Source: Bathynomus jamesi
Taxonomy: Eukaryota; Arthropoda; Malacostraca; Isopoda; Cirolanidae
Assembly (NCBI GenBank): GCA_023014485.1
Contig: JAJOZX010000944.1
Location: forward strand, 390,001 to 454,000
DNA: 64,000 nt
Direction: 5' to 3'
Shown here one piece after another: positions 11,421 to 23,994 of the stretch. The position numbers were made by a program, and so were the translations under genes. The notes beneath the pieces are model-generated. The model was not told where the DNA came from. It saw nothing but the letters and a program-made list of their open reading frames with translations, and made no database searches. Every line of letters begins with the position of its first letter. The first letter of the stretch is position 1.

Positions 11421-11460
11421 GCCCTGAAGATGGAATTAGTGCATTCCGAAACGTTGGTAC
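11421..11460 (+). ncRNA. Hammerhead ribozyme motif, PLE 1 right end
   Basis: The same motif as at 9,661-9,700, on the plus strand just downstream of the ORF: GCC stem I strand, CUGAAGA, GGAAU/AUUCC stem II, GAAACGUU, GGU closing stem I. Predicted cleavage is after GUU. Confidence 0.65.
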
Positions 11461-11584
11461 TATTAAACCTTGAAGGATGTTTGTATTTTCTCTGGTGTTC
11501 CTGTTCATTATATATATATATATAATATATATATATATATATTATATATATTATATATATATATAACCTTTTCATTTATATATA

Positions 11585-12295
11585 CGAGGAGTGATCAAGA
11601 AGTATCGATAATTTTATTGCTACGGACAAATGAATGCAAATAAGAAATAACTTTTTACATATGTGAGTCTTCCTGCTCTGGCCTCTGCAGTCCGAAGCAA
11701 AATCTGCTACAATGAGTCAGTAGTTGGTTGGAGCGCTTAAAAGGAGGGTGTGTTTTGCAGTACGTATAAATCTCTGAAATGGAACAACGCGTGTTCGGAG
11801 ACGAACGAAATTATTAAAACAGCTTTGGAAATGATGCTCTCAGTGTAGCTAACGTTTACAAATGGCACAAAAAGTTTAAAAATGGAGAAACATTTGCTCG
11901 TACCAGAAATCGAATCTGTTGGACATTTTCATCCGTACTAGAAGTGGAAGGGCGGCCACTGCGTTCCTTATCTTCAAGCGATGTTTCTCTCCAGTTTATT
12001 TTTAAACATTTTGTGCCATTTGTAAACGTTAGCTACACTGAGAGCATCATTTCCAAAAGCTGTTTTAATCATTTCATTCGTCTCCGAACGCGCGTTCTTC
12101 CATTACAGAGTTTATATGTACTGCAAAAACACCCCTCACTTTTAAGCGCTCCAACCAACTACTGACTCATTGTAGCAGATTTTGCTTCGGACTGCAGACG
12201 CCAGAAGGCAGGAAGACACACATGTAAACGGTTATTTCTTATTTGCATTCATTTGTCCGTAGCAATAAAATTATTATCGATACTTTTTGATCACT

Positions 12296-12300
<5 letters not shown>
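11585..12300. mobile_element. Mariner-derived foldback (5' half inverted dimer)
   Basis: The left TIR CGAGGAGTGATCAAGAAGTA is mirrored at 12,280-12,300. The two halves are inverted copies through most of their length. The plus strand near 11,790-11,910 reads as a mariner transposase N-terminus (MEQRVFGDERN, then SVANVYKWHKKFKNGETF, a mariner-type HTH) with frame breaks. The same piece lies reversed at about 11,985-12,110. Only the 5' half of the original gene is present, twice. Flanked by TA. Confidence 0.75.

Positions 12301-12350
<50 letters not shown>
12301..12350. repeat. (GT)n/(TA)n microsatellite
   Basis: About 40 bp of GT repeats pass into a short TA run, directly abutting the foldback element. 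Confidence 0.95.
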
Positions 12351-12568
12351 ATAAAACAGGCAACAGCCAAGACTAATTAAAGCCAGTACGTACCCTTATC
12401 GGAGAAGTTCGATCAGAGAACATAGACAGCCTCATGGAGCATAATAGGCCAGCAAATAACACACAAAAGTCCATTACACTCACCTAAAAAAGAAGTTAAA
12501 AATTAATATTTTTAATAATAATAATAATTTTAGCTACGAGTACACTAATAATAATAATTATTACGTTT

Positions 12569-12780
12569 GGGTTTGTTAATCTCCTTCCGAGTGTCAGGGT
12601 CGTGTGACGGAAGGGACCTACACCTTTACGTGGGATCCGAACCACGGCTCGCTACATTATCTTAACGCGGAGGACGGTCACCCATTCGACTACTGAACGG
12701 ACCCAATGTTGCAAAAAGATGCCCGACTTTGTTGATCTAACAGGAAGCGGGTGTAGTGACATGGCTACAATGTAGACCCT
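12569..12780 (-). mobile_element. tRNA-derived SINE, family B, copy 1
   Basis: The minus strand shows a tRNA-like segment (TGGGTGACCGTCCTCCGCG region, then B-box-like GGTTCGGATCCCACG) followed by AGGTCCCTTCCGTCACA and GGAGATTAACAAACCC. Related copies lie at 14,668 and 17,306. The upstream part is more diverged than the tRNA-like and tail parts. Confidence 0.65.
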
Positions 12781-12781
12781 A

Positions 12782-13190
12782 CAAGGTCCCAAAAGATATC
12801 AATTTGAACATTTTGTTTTAATGTATTACTTTTGCAAATTTAATTTAAAATTAATTTCCCTACGAGACCGGACCTATGGGACAGACCCTGTATAATAATA
12901 TACTGTACCATCGAAATAAATTTTAATCATAAATGAGTTCAGTTTAAAAATCTTTCTGGTATCGAACTTGTACAAGGAAGCTACGCCTTTTCATTATACA
13001 AGTTCGGTACCAGAAAGATTTTTAAACTGAATTCATTTTGATTAAATTATTTCGATGGTACAGTATATATATATTATATACAGGGTGTCCCATAGGTCCG
13101 GTCTCGTAGAAAATTAATTTTAAATTAAATTTACAAAAGTAATACATTAAAACAAAAACGTTCAAATTGATATTGGTTTTGGGACTTTTT
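12782..13190. repeat. Mirror arrangement of two transposon ends around an inner palindrome
   Basis: 12,782-12,893 and 13,080-13,190 are inverse copies. Each ends, facing inward, in a mariner-type TIR (CAGGGTGTCCCATAGGTCCG on the right, its inverse on the left). Between them is a second palindrome (about 12,895-13,070) with arms containing ATCTTTCTGGTACCGAAC-like sequence around a short loop. Short TA runs separate the layers. Confidence 0.7.
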
Positions 13191-14263
13191 TTTTTTTTGT
13201 TTTAGGGTAGAATAACGCGCTTCCGCCTTTCCCTCTCAGAACACAGCTGTAAAACATTTTGAAAAGGTAATCTATGCAACTTTAAACGAAACAAAACGAA
13301 AAAATTCATCCTACTGTTACAATATTCACATTTCAATTAAAGAGAACACCATGTATAAATGCGGTACCCTTAAAATTTCAACTTTGTACTCGACCAATGC
13401 CACTCTCATAGCAAACAGAATTATAGGTAACCATATTAATAATTTAATATTTAATAATTGCCATAAATTCAAAATAAGGCCACGAAAAGGTCACTTAGAT
13501 AGATGGATGGGTATACACGCACGGTCGGTTAAAGTAGTGTCGTGAAATTGTTTTTACTGCTATTTAACGAGACTTTTTAAACCTATTTATTGTACATAAA
13601 AACATGGCATCTCGGAGGAGACTAAGAAAGGAAACTGACCATATCAGATCCGAAATTCCAGAGACCTACCCCACTCGACTTCCGGTCTAAAAGGATACAA
13701 AACTCAACAAGAGGACCTTAATCCATCAGTCACTTTAAACCCATTTGGTCGACGACGCAAGATGACACTAGAAACCAAGTGTAACCTAACCTACAATGAC
13801 GATCAGATGTCGTTAGCCTGATAAATCTACTCTCGTAAGTTGTACTCGCTACACTCATTTACAGTTAAAAACAGCCCAAATTTGAATGCGGTTCTATTCA
13901 GAATTGTCGAAAGCGTTCGGTTACTATAGAACTTATTCGACGCATGAAGCTCCCAAATGAACTCTGAATAAGATATTTCAAGGCTCATTTGTGCCTACGA
14001 AAGGCACAATATTTTATGTAGTAAAAATAAACAGGTCAAATGTCATGAAATGAAACAGAAGCCACGCTCGCGTGAGCAAACCTCGAATCTTGTCATACTC
14101 GTTTACTGCTATAGGGAAGCCAATTGCTTCACACACCAAACAGTACAAAGGAAGATAATAATAATAATAATGATGATGATGATGATACACAATTTGAATA
14201 AACACGCACGTTAGGCAACAACACGAGAAAGTGGGAAAATAAATACACATGCAAAATATAAGA

Positions 14264-14326
<63 letters not shown>

Positions 14327-14660
14327 CAAGTTCATTGCACGTTTTATGAACTCCATTCTAACAGCTTTTTCTCAATTATAATATAATATAAAAGGCAAAT
14401 AATAATTATGGATACTGTAAATAAAATTACAAAAACTAAATTCACATTCTCAATATAAAGAACGTACATTAAATTTCACGCCCTAAAACGAGGTCAAATC
14501 CACCGTATATTTAAGAAATTGCAGTGACGTGTGTATACAGTATATATTGTAAACGCATACTGTATAAACACAAGGCTAAGTCAGAAAACTTTCTGCTTCA
14601 TTTACACACACACACACACCGTTCGTCCAATCTTTAGAACCTAGTGTAATAATGATGATG
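13191..14660. other. Unique AT-rich DNA with microsatellites
   Basis: No gene supported. It contains a TAA/ATG trinucleotide run at 14,156-14,187 and (TA)n at 14,264-14,318. Reading frames spanning the TA tract encode only Ile/Tyr repeats. Confidence 0.6.
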
Positions 14661-14667
14661 TTCTGGA

Positions 14668-14850
14668 GAGGTTTAATCTCTTTCGTGTGACGGAGGGGAC
14701 CAACAGATTTACGTAGTATCCTAACTCTCTACGAGTCGCTACATCATTTGAACGCAAAGGACCAACCAACAAACCGAATGTGGCATAACTTCGCTAACCT
14801 AACGGGAAGCAGCGTTGCGACGTGGCCACGATGTATCCCCAAAACTTAAC
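14668..14850 (-). mobile_element. tRNA-derived SINE, family B, copy 2
   Basis: A diverged copy: the TTTCGTGTGACGGAGGGGACC region, the tRNA-like centre and the GGGAAGCAGCGTTGCGACG downstream part align with copy 1 in the same order. The B-box is degenerate. Confidence 0.5.
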
Positions 14851-15282
14851 GACAATGACCAAAAACAAAACCATCCTGTACCTCACGACCCCTAACGACT
14901 CTAAATATACATTTAAATAATTGCTGAGAAAATACCTTGTATAAATATATATATAAAAATTGTCACTTCTGCGTTCACTAATACAATAATTACAAGAATA
15001 AGCAAGCAATGTTGTTACTTACTTGCATTGTTATAAACATGTATTTCTAAACAACTGGTCCGTGTATTTTACGTGTTTTAACGCTATTACGAGCTATTAA
15101 AACAACTAATAGTTCAATTAATTATCATCGATTTATTTTTACTAAAATAATAATATTACTATATAAAGCTATTAGAGATGTATGACGTAATAATGTATAG
15201 ACGCTGAGTGAAGTGGTTCACAATTGCCAGTCCGTGCTATTTTATAATTATTTTTGCCGGTCCCTGTTGTATAAAAGTTTAA

Positions 15283-15778
15283 CCCCTTCTGTCCCAGTGA
15301 TTCTATATGGCATCATCAACAAAAAGTACGCGTAATTTCCTCAGATTAGCTTCAATGCCGCCTTATGGCATTTGAATGTAACAATTAATTGTATAGCAAC
15401 ATCTGGCAGGTTTTGGACATTGGACTGAGCATTCAGAACCCAAAGAGAGAAGCAGAAACTGTATGAAGGGTTACTCTCTTCTAAAATGCAGAAAGTGTGC
15501 TGTACCATTATGTTTAACGAAGGACAAAAACTGTTTTAATGCATTCCATTCAAAGTAGTATGGTCTACCGTTGTGTTTAGCAAAGGACAAAAATTCAAAG
15601 TACCAAAGTTATGTTAGTTTCTCTTATTACTTGATAGCATCAATGGAATCATATAATTTATAGTGTAATTAATTAAATAAATGTATAAAGCTTCAATTAT
15701 GTTTCCATACCTATTTTTAACATTTTTAAGTGTTAACAATTTTTTTCTTAACAAAACAATAATTTGGGACAAAAGGGG
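15283..15778. mobile_element. piggyBac-like MITE (496 bp, TTAA flanks)
   Basis: CCCCTTCTGTCCCA at the left and its inverse TGGGACAAAAGGGG (one difference) at the right are both bordered by TTAA (15,279-15,282 and 15,779-15,782). A TTAA duplication with CCC-starting termini is characteristic of the piggyBac superfamily. No transposase is encoded. Confidence 0.7.
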
Positions 15779-15782
15779 TTAA

Positions 15783-16680
15783 GAACCACTTCTATAGACG
15801 AACGAGAAGCCACAAACCAGAAAAAAATGTGTATGTATGTATATTAAACAAGTGTTACAGCTTAATTATGGATGTAAACATACGCAGCAAATCACCCGTA
15901 TTCAGGCAATTACGTAGAGTACTGAAAACAGCAGTTCCTACCGAATCAGAACCGTACGGTACGGGCTAAAGGTGGGGGGAACCAGCTGACCAAACTATTT
16001 CTTTATCATTTATTCCTCTTCACAAAGTACGCATGCGCAAATGAGCCATTAAAGAAACTAACAATAAATACAATGAAACAGACCCAAATTAGAGTTTTAA
16101 CTCATTTTAAAGCAAGCATAGTTCGCGAATAACAACAACACAGCGAAGAAGTCAAAATTAACAATTACTCTCGCCTTCAACAATGTGAGGTACGGCCTAT
16201 AACTGTCGTAAAAATATCTTTCGCCACTTTTTTTTTTTTTTTTTTTAACTGTGTATCATTTTCTATCATTTTGAAGGCAAAATGTCTGCCAAAATTAGCT
16301 TTTCTTCAATACTTTTTTTTTTTCATTTAAAGTTTCTTTTAAAAACGTAAACGGGTATTTAGTATTTACACAACTTTCTCTTACTCGTTTTAAATGTTTT
16401 CTGAGGTGGTTTCAAGCTGCGAAATGAGCGCAACGAGACGAATGAAACAAGCTTGGGGCACTGTGACTCCTAATGTTAACCATGCACCGACCTGATCCTC
16501 CGCATGGATTGTGGGTAGCTGGGTACAGACGGCGGTCGTTTTGGTTACTGTAAAAGTTCATTTAGAACATTGACCTCTCCGTTATTCTTACAGCTTCTCT
16601 TTATTAAGGATCCATTTCGGTAAGCACCGCTTATCGTGTGTGTGTGTGTGTGTGGGGGGGGGGGGGGTATATATTTATAC
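15783..16680. other. Unique DNA, no gene seen
   Basis: Only homopolymer T tracts (16,229-16,247; 16,313-16,324) and, at 16,638-16,666, a (GT)n run passing into a run of about 14 G. Confidence 0.6.
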
Positions 16681-16685
16681 CTTTA

Positions 16686-16968
16686 ATCTTTGGTTAGCTT
16701 CCGCCCGAATTGTTCATCCTGACGAAGGTCAAGCTTTTCACTCCACCTTAGACCTACAGTTTAACGTGGAATCCAAACCACGCCCCATCAGCAGCCCAGC
16801 GTCTTAACCACTAGGCCACTTAGGGTACACATTTATCTACCAACCACTTTCTTTATTGTGTGGAAGGATGAACAGGTGGGTTTTGCTGCGCCAGCTGCCG
16901 TAGGGTTTCGAACCCGGGGCCGATGGATTCGTAGTCAGCGACGCTAACCACTACACCACCGAGGCGCA
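16686..16968 (-). mobile_element. Dimeric tRNA-derived SINE, family A, copy 2
   Basis: Aligns over its full length with 1,301-1,597, including both A-box/B-box pairs and the AAGCTTGACCTTCGTC tail, with a short deletion in the second B-box region. (GT)n microsatellites lie on both sides. Confidence 0.8.
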
Positions 16969-17305
16969 TAAAGAGTGTGTGTGTGTGTGTGTGTGTATAT
17001 CTCGCGCTAAGAATTTAAGTTATATACACACACACGTGTAAAATCATGCATAAAATTGGCAAACAGAAAGGTTTGTTTACTAACTGTCTTTTTGTAGATT
17101 TAGGCTCAATGTTTATCATTATTATTATTACAGGATTAAAAAGTTTACTAATTAGAACGGAAGTGTGGTCTACAACGAGCTAACATCATTATTTTCGACC
17201 CAACATTTAATCAACATTTTGAGTTATACAAGTTTAGATTAGATTAGGTTAGGTTAATTTATTAGAATATCGATAGAATGTCCCGTCGACTAAATGGGCT
17301 GTTTG

Positions 17306-17530
17306 TTTGATGGGGTTTGTTTAACCTCCTTCGCAATATATATATATAGCCATATGTCGGAAGGGACCTACCTACTACAGCTTCACGTGGAATCTAAAAC
17401 CACAGGTTGTTACATCATCCGGACGCAGAGGACAGTCCCCCATCAAACTATCTCTAACCCAAACTACCACTACTACCCCGACTTGACTCATCGATGGAAA
17501 GCGGTATTACGACACTGGCCCGTCTACATG
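17306..17530 (-). mobile_element. tRNA-derived SINE, family B, copy 3
   Basis: Same order of blocks as copy 1 (GGGTTTGTTTAACCTCCTTC, TCGGAAGGGACCTAC, CACGTGGAATC-like B-box, GCAGAGGACAGTC). A short TA insertion lies near 17,337-17,348. Confidence 0.55.
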
Positions 17531-19094
17531 TTTTAACATCAAAACAACTTGCGTGATAAACTTACAAGTCATAAGTAAGACCTACTCGAACTATCGGCCG
17601 CTATATTAGCCTTACAAAAACAGTAATAGGAAATACTGTAAGACCTATTTCATAATGCCTTCTAGAATCAAGATCAACATTCAAACGAAGCTATCCTGTT
17701 ACTGTCCTTTTAGCCGCAGATATTCTCAGCCACAAATCCTTGAGATCGTCATAAGGAATTAAAAAAAAAGATTAACTTTTAATGAGCGTGTCGCTTTCAG
17801 GCAGGTGTATATTAAGGTATGGCGTATACTCACCCGAGATTTAATGAAAAACCACGGAAGCCTCCGACATTTCAATTTACGAGTTTTTCTCTCGATAAAA
17901 ATTAATTCATAAGTTTAAATGCACAGTCAACTGCTCTATACTTTTCTCTTTTTTCTCAGTTACGTAATAAATAAGATGTAAATTAAGAAAATACATCAAC
18001 CGCTCGCTTGTTTGTTTGTCGCTAAATTTAAAATAAGGCGCATGACTCACGTCGTGATTTTGGTGTGTGCATTTTTTAAACTGTCCATACAAAAGTAATC
18101 TTGAGGTAGACTAATCTCTAAAAATGTTTTAATATCTGACGTAACACACACACACACACACACTCTTTTGAGCACGTTTCAATACTAAAATCGTCGTCAA
18201 AACATTAGTGTGTTGAGGCTGAGGCCAGACCTACCCGCTTAAAGCTCGATAAACTAAACAAAAAGTTAAATTAATTGACCACTATGTATTACTTTCACGA
18301 ATAATGGATACATAACCGGTACCAAAGAAGATGTAAAGATGTATTTAAAGAACGTGCGAGGTATTTGAATAAGGTGAGAGCATTTGCAAATAACATTCCA
18401 AACTACACATTATAAACATTTCAAAGCAATAAAAACGGGTTGGCGATTTTGAAACTCAATTAGTATGCTTGATGGCACAGAGTGCTCTAGTTTTCATTAT
18501 TCGAGCAACGAAAGGGCCAGAGCCATCCGATGACACTGATTTAATTAATGCAGAATAATGGATTCAACTTTTAGGTTCTCTTCTGCATGCATGATTGAAA
18601 TTTGCGGAAGTTGACTAAAAATGAATAATGTGATCCCCTCCACCTGCCAGATAGTATATAGTTTAAGGAGTAAATTAAATCTAATTAAAATTATTTCACT
18701 AATTCCCATGCAGGGACTAATAAAAAAATTTAACCTCGGTAATCATATTTGTACGGTTCTCGGTCTATCAAAATTATTTCTCAAATGACCTCCATCCACA
18801 GTATCTATTGGGTAAGATTCAAATGCATATAGGCTCATTAGATACAGTGACCTACAGTAACTTTATACTCATTATTAACATTCTACCAGCCCCTAACATG
18901 GTACCTGACGTACCTCAAAAGGAGAGTACTAATTTTGTTCACATACAGGAGCCAACTAATCACTTGTACATGGTGTATTTTATGTTAAAATAATGATAAT
19001 GATTATCACCGCTTCCCGAAGTAGTTTTACATCGAATATTTTCATTTATTTTTCATTTCTCATATTTCTTCCTGATGTCCTCACAGGATTATTT

Positions 19095-19157
<63 letters not shown>

Positions 19158-19900
19158 AATTTGGAGACTTGTTGATCTGTTTGCATATTCAATTTGGAAT
19201 TAATTGCTACTGAAATAAGATTTCCATGAAAAGGAAGACCAACAATAAATGGTTATTTTTATAACCATTTAAGTGGACGATTAAACACACGAATGATAGC
19301 ATGGAAGGAGTATTTGCCATGTTATGAGAACGCCAAAATGATCCCCCAATCAGATATGGGACCTCAGTCAGCGGATGTATACAAATTTTGTGAACTACAT
19401 CACAGCAATTCCGGTATACGACATTCGCCTCTGTCCAACGGAACACCCTCCAACCCCCACCCACTCCCTCCCCCCCCACTCCCTCCAACCCCCACCCACT
19501 CCCTCCCACTTTCAATAACATTTCAAAACCGAAATTTGCACGAGGAAAAGTCAATTTGAACTTAATTAACAAAGAGGAATGAGGATGTCGGGGGATCTTA
19601 CGCTCAGAGGGGCTGTTAAATGTCACTCTACGAAGCCAAATAAATTGCTTTGAATGGTATTTTAACTGGCATTCAGATGACCTTCTAAGCAATAAAATAT
19701 AAAAGTTTGTCCAGTCGACTGACTGGCGGACGAGTGGGGGTAAAAAAAAGTGCGAAGAAAAATGTAAAAGTTATTCTAATTTTGGAATTGGGGTAAGGTC
19801 GGTTCAGTTTATAAGGTGAAGATTAGTGCGAGAACATCGAAGTGATTTTATCTTCTATATTACTCATACGCCCTCCACCTTCTCTCCCCCTCGTTTGTTT

Positions 19901-19937
<37 letters not shown>

Positions 19938-20494
19938 TGAACCTTAGGCCTGAAAATAGTAGGTTGAATAAAAAACTTGCAGAACGGTACTTAACGCTCG
20001 GCAAATTGTGTTCAGTGATTGCATCCAAATTACTACCACTTTATCCCGTTTCAGCGAGCCTTAAATGTGGTAAAAAAAGATTTTACAGATATGAACAATT
20101 AACGTATTTCCGCACTTTCAAACTACTTTTTTTTAGCTTTTTCGGACTAGGAAACTGTTTGTAATAAAAATTTGCACGTTCGAAAGACTGTTTTTATATT
20201 TTAAGCATCTTCCGTACAGATATTGAACAATGCAGGATCGTACTGTAGCTTGCTTGATATTTGGCCCTAAGGCAGGCAATGGGTCAAGTTAAACGATCCT
20301 GGTAGGCCTAATCGAAATAACCGCCGTTTCTTTGGTTTACTAAGACATAGCAGTTTATTCTATTTAGGCCCTAATGTATAATGGGTACTTATGTGTTCTC
20401 TCTCCACTACACCTAAAGATTGAGCCTACAAATAAAAAGTTACAAATTTGCCTCTCAATATCGAAGCAAAATTTTGTTGAAAGGCCAGGGCTGC

Positions 20495-20540
<46 letters not shown>

Positions 20541-22165
20541 AAGAACTACAGTTTACCTTGACACTAACTTCACAATTTAATGCGATTAACTAAACTATAC
20601 TTACAACCTAATGACTCCATAAGCACTGTTAACAGAACCTAGTCATACAAACTTCGATCTACGTTTAACGCATAAATATCGGGGATTAATTGTTCCTCCA
20701 ACATCAAATCGCATTAAGATCCTGAACTGCTCAGCTAACACATTCGAGAGATAGAACCATTAGGCTTAACATAAACGACACAACATTGCTGTAGTAACAG
20801 CTTTTCAGAGCAGACGTAAGGCTAATTCGCGAGTAATTAAACCGAATTAAAGACATAAATACAGAAACGGGTTCCTGGAAATCCAATAATTCATTTTCCG
20901 TTACACTCTCTCTCTCTCTGTTCTGTGGAAATTTAATAAATTGCTTGGAATGGTTCGAATTATGGCGGGGCCTGGAACTGTGGACGTATCCAATTAGGCT
21001 CACCTTTGCAAATGACATCAACGCGATGATGTTAAGAAATTCCGACAAAATTACCTCTCAAAACAGGATAAATAACGTAATTTTCCTCAAAGACTTCCCA
21101 AATCAGGAAAAATATTGGATTTTATCACGACCCAAATTTTAATCTATTTACTGACAGCACTGATAATTCGCTAAAAAAAAAATTCTCTAATAAAGGCATA
21201 CTTAATAAGATCTACTCAATCTAACCTTCGATGATTAATCCTATATACTTAAAAGTAAGTATAAGAGTTATTAATTGCTTAAAGATGAAAACTTTGATAA
21301 AATAGAGCCTCTGTCACGTGGTGTCATAAAGGCGAGTTTTGAGGAGAGCTCAACAGGAATTAGCAGAGTGGAGAGAGATCGAAAAAGCCCAGTTAATTGC
21401 CTAAATGGAACGAACGAACAACAGGAAGACCGTCACAAACGAAGGGTCACTGACTTTATAACGTTTTTCTTTAAATTAACGTAAAAAACAATTAGTGCCA
21501 AATCGCACCTATAAATATAGTCAAAGTGACATGTTACCGACAAGTTTTTTGGGAAGGTTAGGTTAGGTTGGACCTACACCTATTTCATCGACAAGCCCAA
21601 AAATCTATACTAAAAACTAACCTAACGTAACCTAACCAACAATAACTTGTCAAATGTTTAGTCTTGTCGATGAAATGACGCTTATCCGGTTAGATTAGCT
21701 TATTATTAGTGTCGCCGCTAGCATGTTCCATCGAAGAAATGATTATATAGGTCCTTTATAAAAAACGTACATCCCGAAATAATACTAAATTTTTTTAAAA
21801 ATGTGCACGAATTCCAGCTGCAAAATATTCTTATTGACTTTCAATAAAATAAAAGTAGACAATTTTTATTTAACACACAATTTACTCCTATAACTGAGCA
21901 AGGATAAAACGTAAAATCTGAATATTTAACGCGCCATAATTAAAGCAACGATCTTTCGACTGGTTTGCTAATCCCCGAATAAAGAATTAAAAGGACCTTT
22001 CAATTAAGATAACCTAAAATGGCGAAATGGTCTGAATTCAACCAGGTCTTTTTTTACTTTAAAAGGACCTACATATAAAATTAAAAGTATATTTTGAAGA
22101 ATAAACTTTTAAAATCGGAATCTAATTCATCTGTGCTGTCAAAAGCTTCCAAGCTAATAAGTAAG
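17531..22165. other. Unique AT-rich DNA with simple repeats
   Basis: No gene supported on either strand. Simple repeats: (CA)n at 18,145-18,163; (CA)n then (TA)n at 19,097-19,154; a C-rich CCAACCCCCACCCACTCCCT tandem at 19,446-19,507; (TA)n at 19,904-19,932; (CT)n at 20,494-20,534 and 20,907-20,919. TTAGG/CCTAA-type runs occur at 21,557-21,570 and 21,619-21,640 inside an imperfect inverted arrangement (ATTTCATCGACAAG and its inverse at 21,574 and 21,662). Confidence 0.6.
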
Positions 22166-22684
22166 GTAAATATGGATATTACGGCCTCCACCCAATTTGA
22201 TGCCAAAATACATTTTCCTAGTAGTGTATGATGTGCTTTGTTCAAATCTTGCCTTCATTTTATGTGGAAATGAACCAATCAAAAGTTATGAGACTTCAAA
22301 GTTTTAACATATTTTGGTTCATTTCCCCATAAAATGAAGGCAGATTTTAACATTGCCACATCAAATACTACTAGAAAAATGCATTCCAGTGTCCAAATTG
22401 CTAGAGAACCTAACCTAGCCCTAATATTAGGGTTAGGTTAGGTTCTCTAGCAATTTGGACACTGGAATGCATTTTTCTAGTAGTATTTGATGTGCAATGT
22501 TAAAATCTGGCCTTCATTTTATGGGGAAATGAACCAAAATATGTTAAAACTTTGAAGTCTATAACTTTTGATTGGTTCATTTCACAAAAATGAAGGCAAG
22601 ATTTGAACAAAGCACATCATACACTACTAGGAAAATGTATTTTGGCATCAAAATTGGGTGGAGGCCGTAATATCCATATTTACT
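22166..22684. repeat. 519-bp compound palindrome with telomere-like centre
   Basis: Two arms of about 255 bp are near-perfect inverse copies with almost no loop. The centre reads CCCTAAT/ATTAGGG flanked by CCTAACCT and AGGTTAGG. Each arm is itself made of two diverged inverted copies of a block with CCTAGTAGTGTATGATGTGC, TGCCTTCATTTTATG and GGAAATGAACCA, so the whole holds four related units in alternating orientation. No coding potential. Confidence 0.85.
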
Positions 22685-23543
22685 ATAAATGGAATATCCA
22701 TATTTACCATAAATAACTTTAGTATGCTGAGTACACATATACTTGATCAGAGCTACTAAAATCCTTATACAGGAAAAACAAGTGCTTAACCCTTTAAGGA
22801 AGAGGACTAAAAGGCAAACAAAATAGGTTTCGGTTCAAAATATAAACAAACTATTTACATAATAGGCCTATTCTGCTTTAAAACTAGATAAAGCACTATA
22901 TGCACGCATGAATTATTAAACACAGACTATCTATTCATACAAAGTGGGTTAAGTACTACAAAATACCTTCACATGATCGAAGCCTTAGTAAATATGAAAA
23001 CTTATCCTCAAAGGTCTTCAACCACTATGATACCTTAAACAAAAACAAACAAAAAAAAAAACCTGGCATTTCCTCTTCATTTTTATGGTTTTTAAATTCC
23101 GTTCTTCGTATGTCCCGGGGCTGTAATAAAGGAGAGCCCGCTCGCCACAATAATTACAGTATTGATTATATAACCTTAAAGGCTTAAATCATACACTTGT
23201 GAATATGCATTACTATCCTGTAAAGCCTACCGCGTAAAAGAGCCTACTTTATCACTAAGTTGGGAGTAGGTGGTACGGTATTGAACTTCGGATTCCTTTG
23301 AAGACATTTTTTGGCTCAAACCGAAGGCAAAAAGGATTAAGTTTCATAATCGCATTAGTCAACTCCTGAATTTGTGATCCTCATTTATGTGACAGAACGG
23401 AAATAATTCCGTTCCTCTTTTATTTAGCCTACTTAAGGTAGGCCCTACCAACATCCACTGATGTACTACCACGATACAGTAAACTCTTATAAGTTACACG
23501 TTTCTTGTGCTCATTCGGTAGTTTTAAATGTGAAGTACAATTT

Positions 23544-23556
<13 letters not shown>
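22685..23556. other. Unique AT-rich DNA, no gene seen
   Basis: No motif beyond a poly-A tract (23,050-23,060). (TA)n starts near 23,550. Confidence 0.6.
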
Positions 23557-23591
<35 letters not shown>

Positions 23592-23593
<2 letters not shown>

Positions 23594-23980
23594 GGGTGAG
23601 TCAAAAGTCTCCATACATAGGCAAAATGGTCACTTTATTATGCAATCACTTGTAAGTCACAAAATATGCTCTATGTGGGCACCATTACGCTGAATGCACA
23701 CACAGATGCGTTCCTCCCAGTCAAGGCAAACGCGCGTTAACACGTGTGGTGTTATGCGTGCACACGCATCACGAATGCGTTCCTTTAGGTAGTCCGTGTT
23801 TTGTATTTTCACCTGGTACACCATGGCCTTCAAGTGCCCCCACAAGTAAAAATCAAGGGGGGTGAGGTCTGGGGACCTCGGAGGCCACTCCACGGGACCA
23901 CGGCGGCCAATCCAGTGACCCAAACTGCTAATCCAGCCACTGGACCATTTTGCCTATGTATGGAGACTTTTGACTCACCC
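23592..23980 (-). mobile_element. Internally deleted mariner with transposase C-terminus
   Basis: TIRs CAGGGTGAGTCAAAAGTCTC and inverse, TA on both sides, about 389 bp. Minus-strand 23,923-23,657 encodes the last 88 residues of a mariner transposase: WIGRRGPVEWPPRSPDLTPL, with the third catalytic Asp in SPDLTPLDFYLWG, ending IQRNGAHIEHIL. The first two-thirds of the gene is gone. Confidence 0.8.
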
Positions 23981-23994
23981 TATATATATATATA

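Larger units (their letters stand above)
9575..11507 (+). mobile_element. Penelope-like element 1, inverted dimer
   Basis: A minus-strand 3' segment (9,575-10,327) is joined at about 10,328 to a longer plus-strand segment (10,328-11,507). The minus arm is an almost exact inverse of 10,790-11,507. Both ends carry the same hammerhead-like motif and the same outer sequence, so the element looks like one with inverted pseudo-LTRs. 5'-truncated and inverted-dimer structures are typical of Penelope-like insertions. (TA)n lies on both sides. Confidence 0.85.

Noticed and set aside
19446..19507. C-rich tandem as an i-motif/G4 regulatory element
   Set aside because: A simple low-copy tandem without a gene nearby; nothing supports a function.
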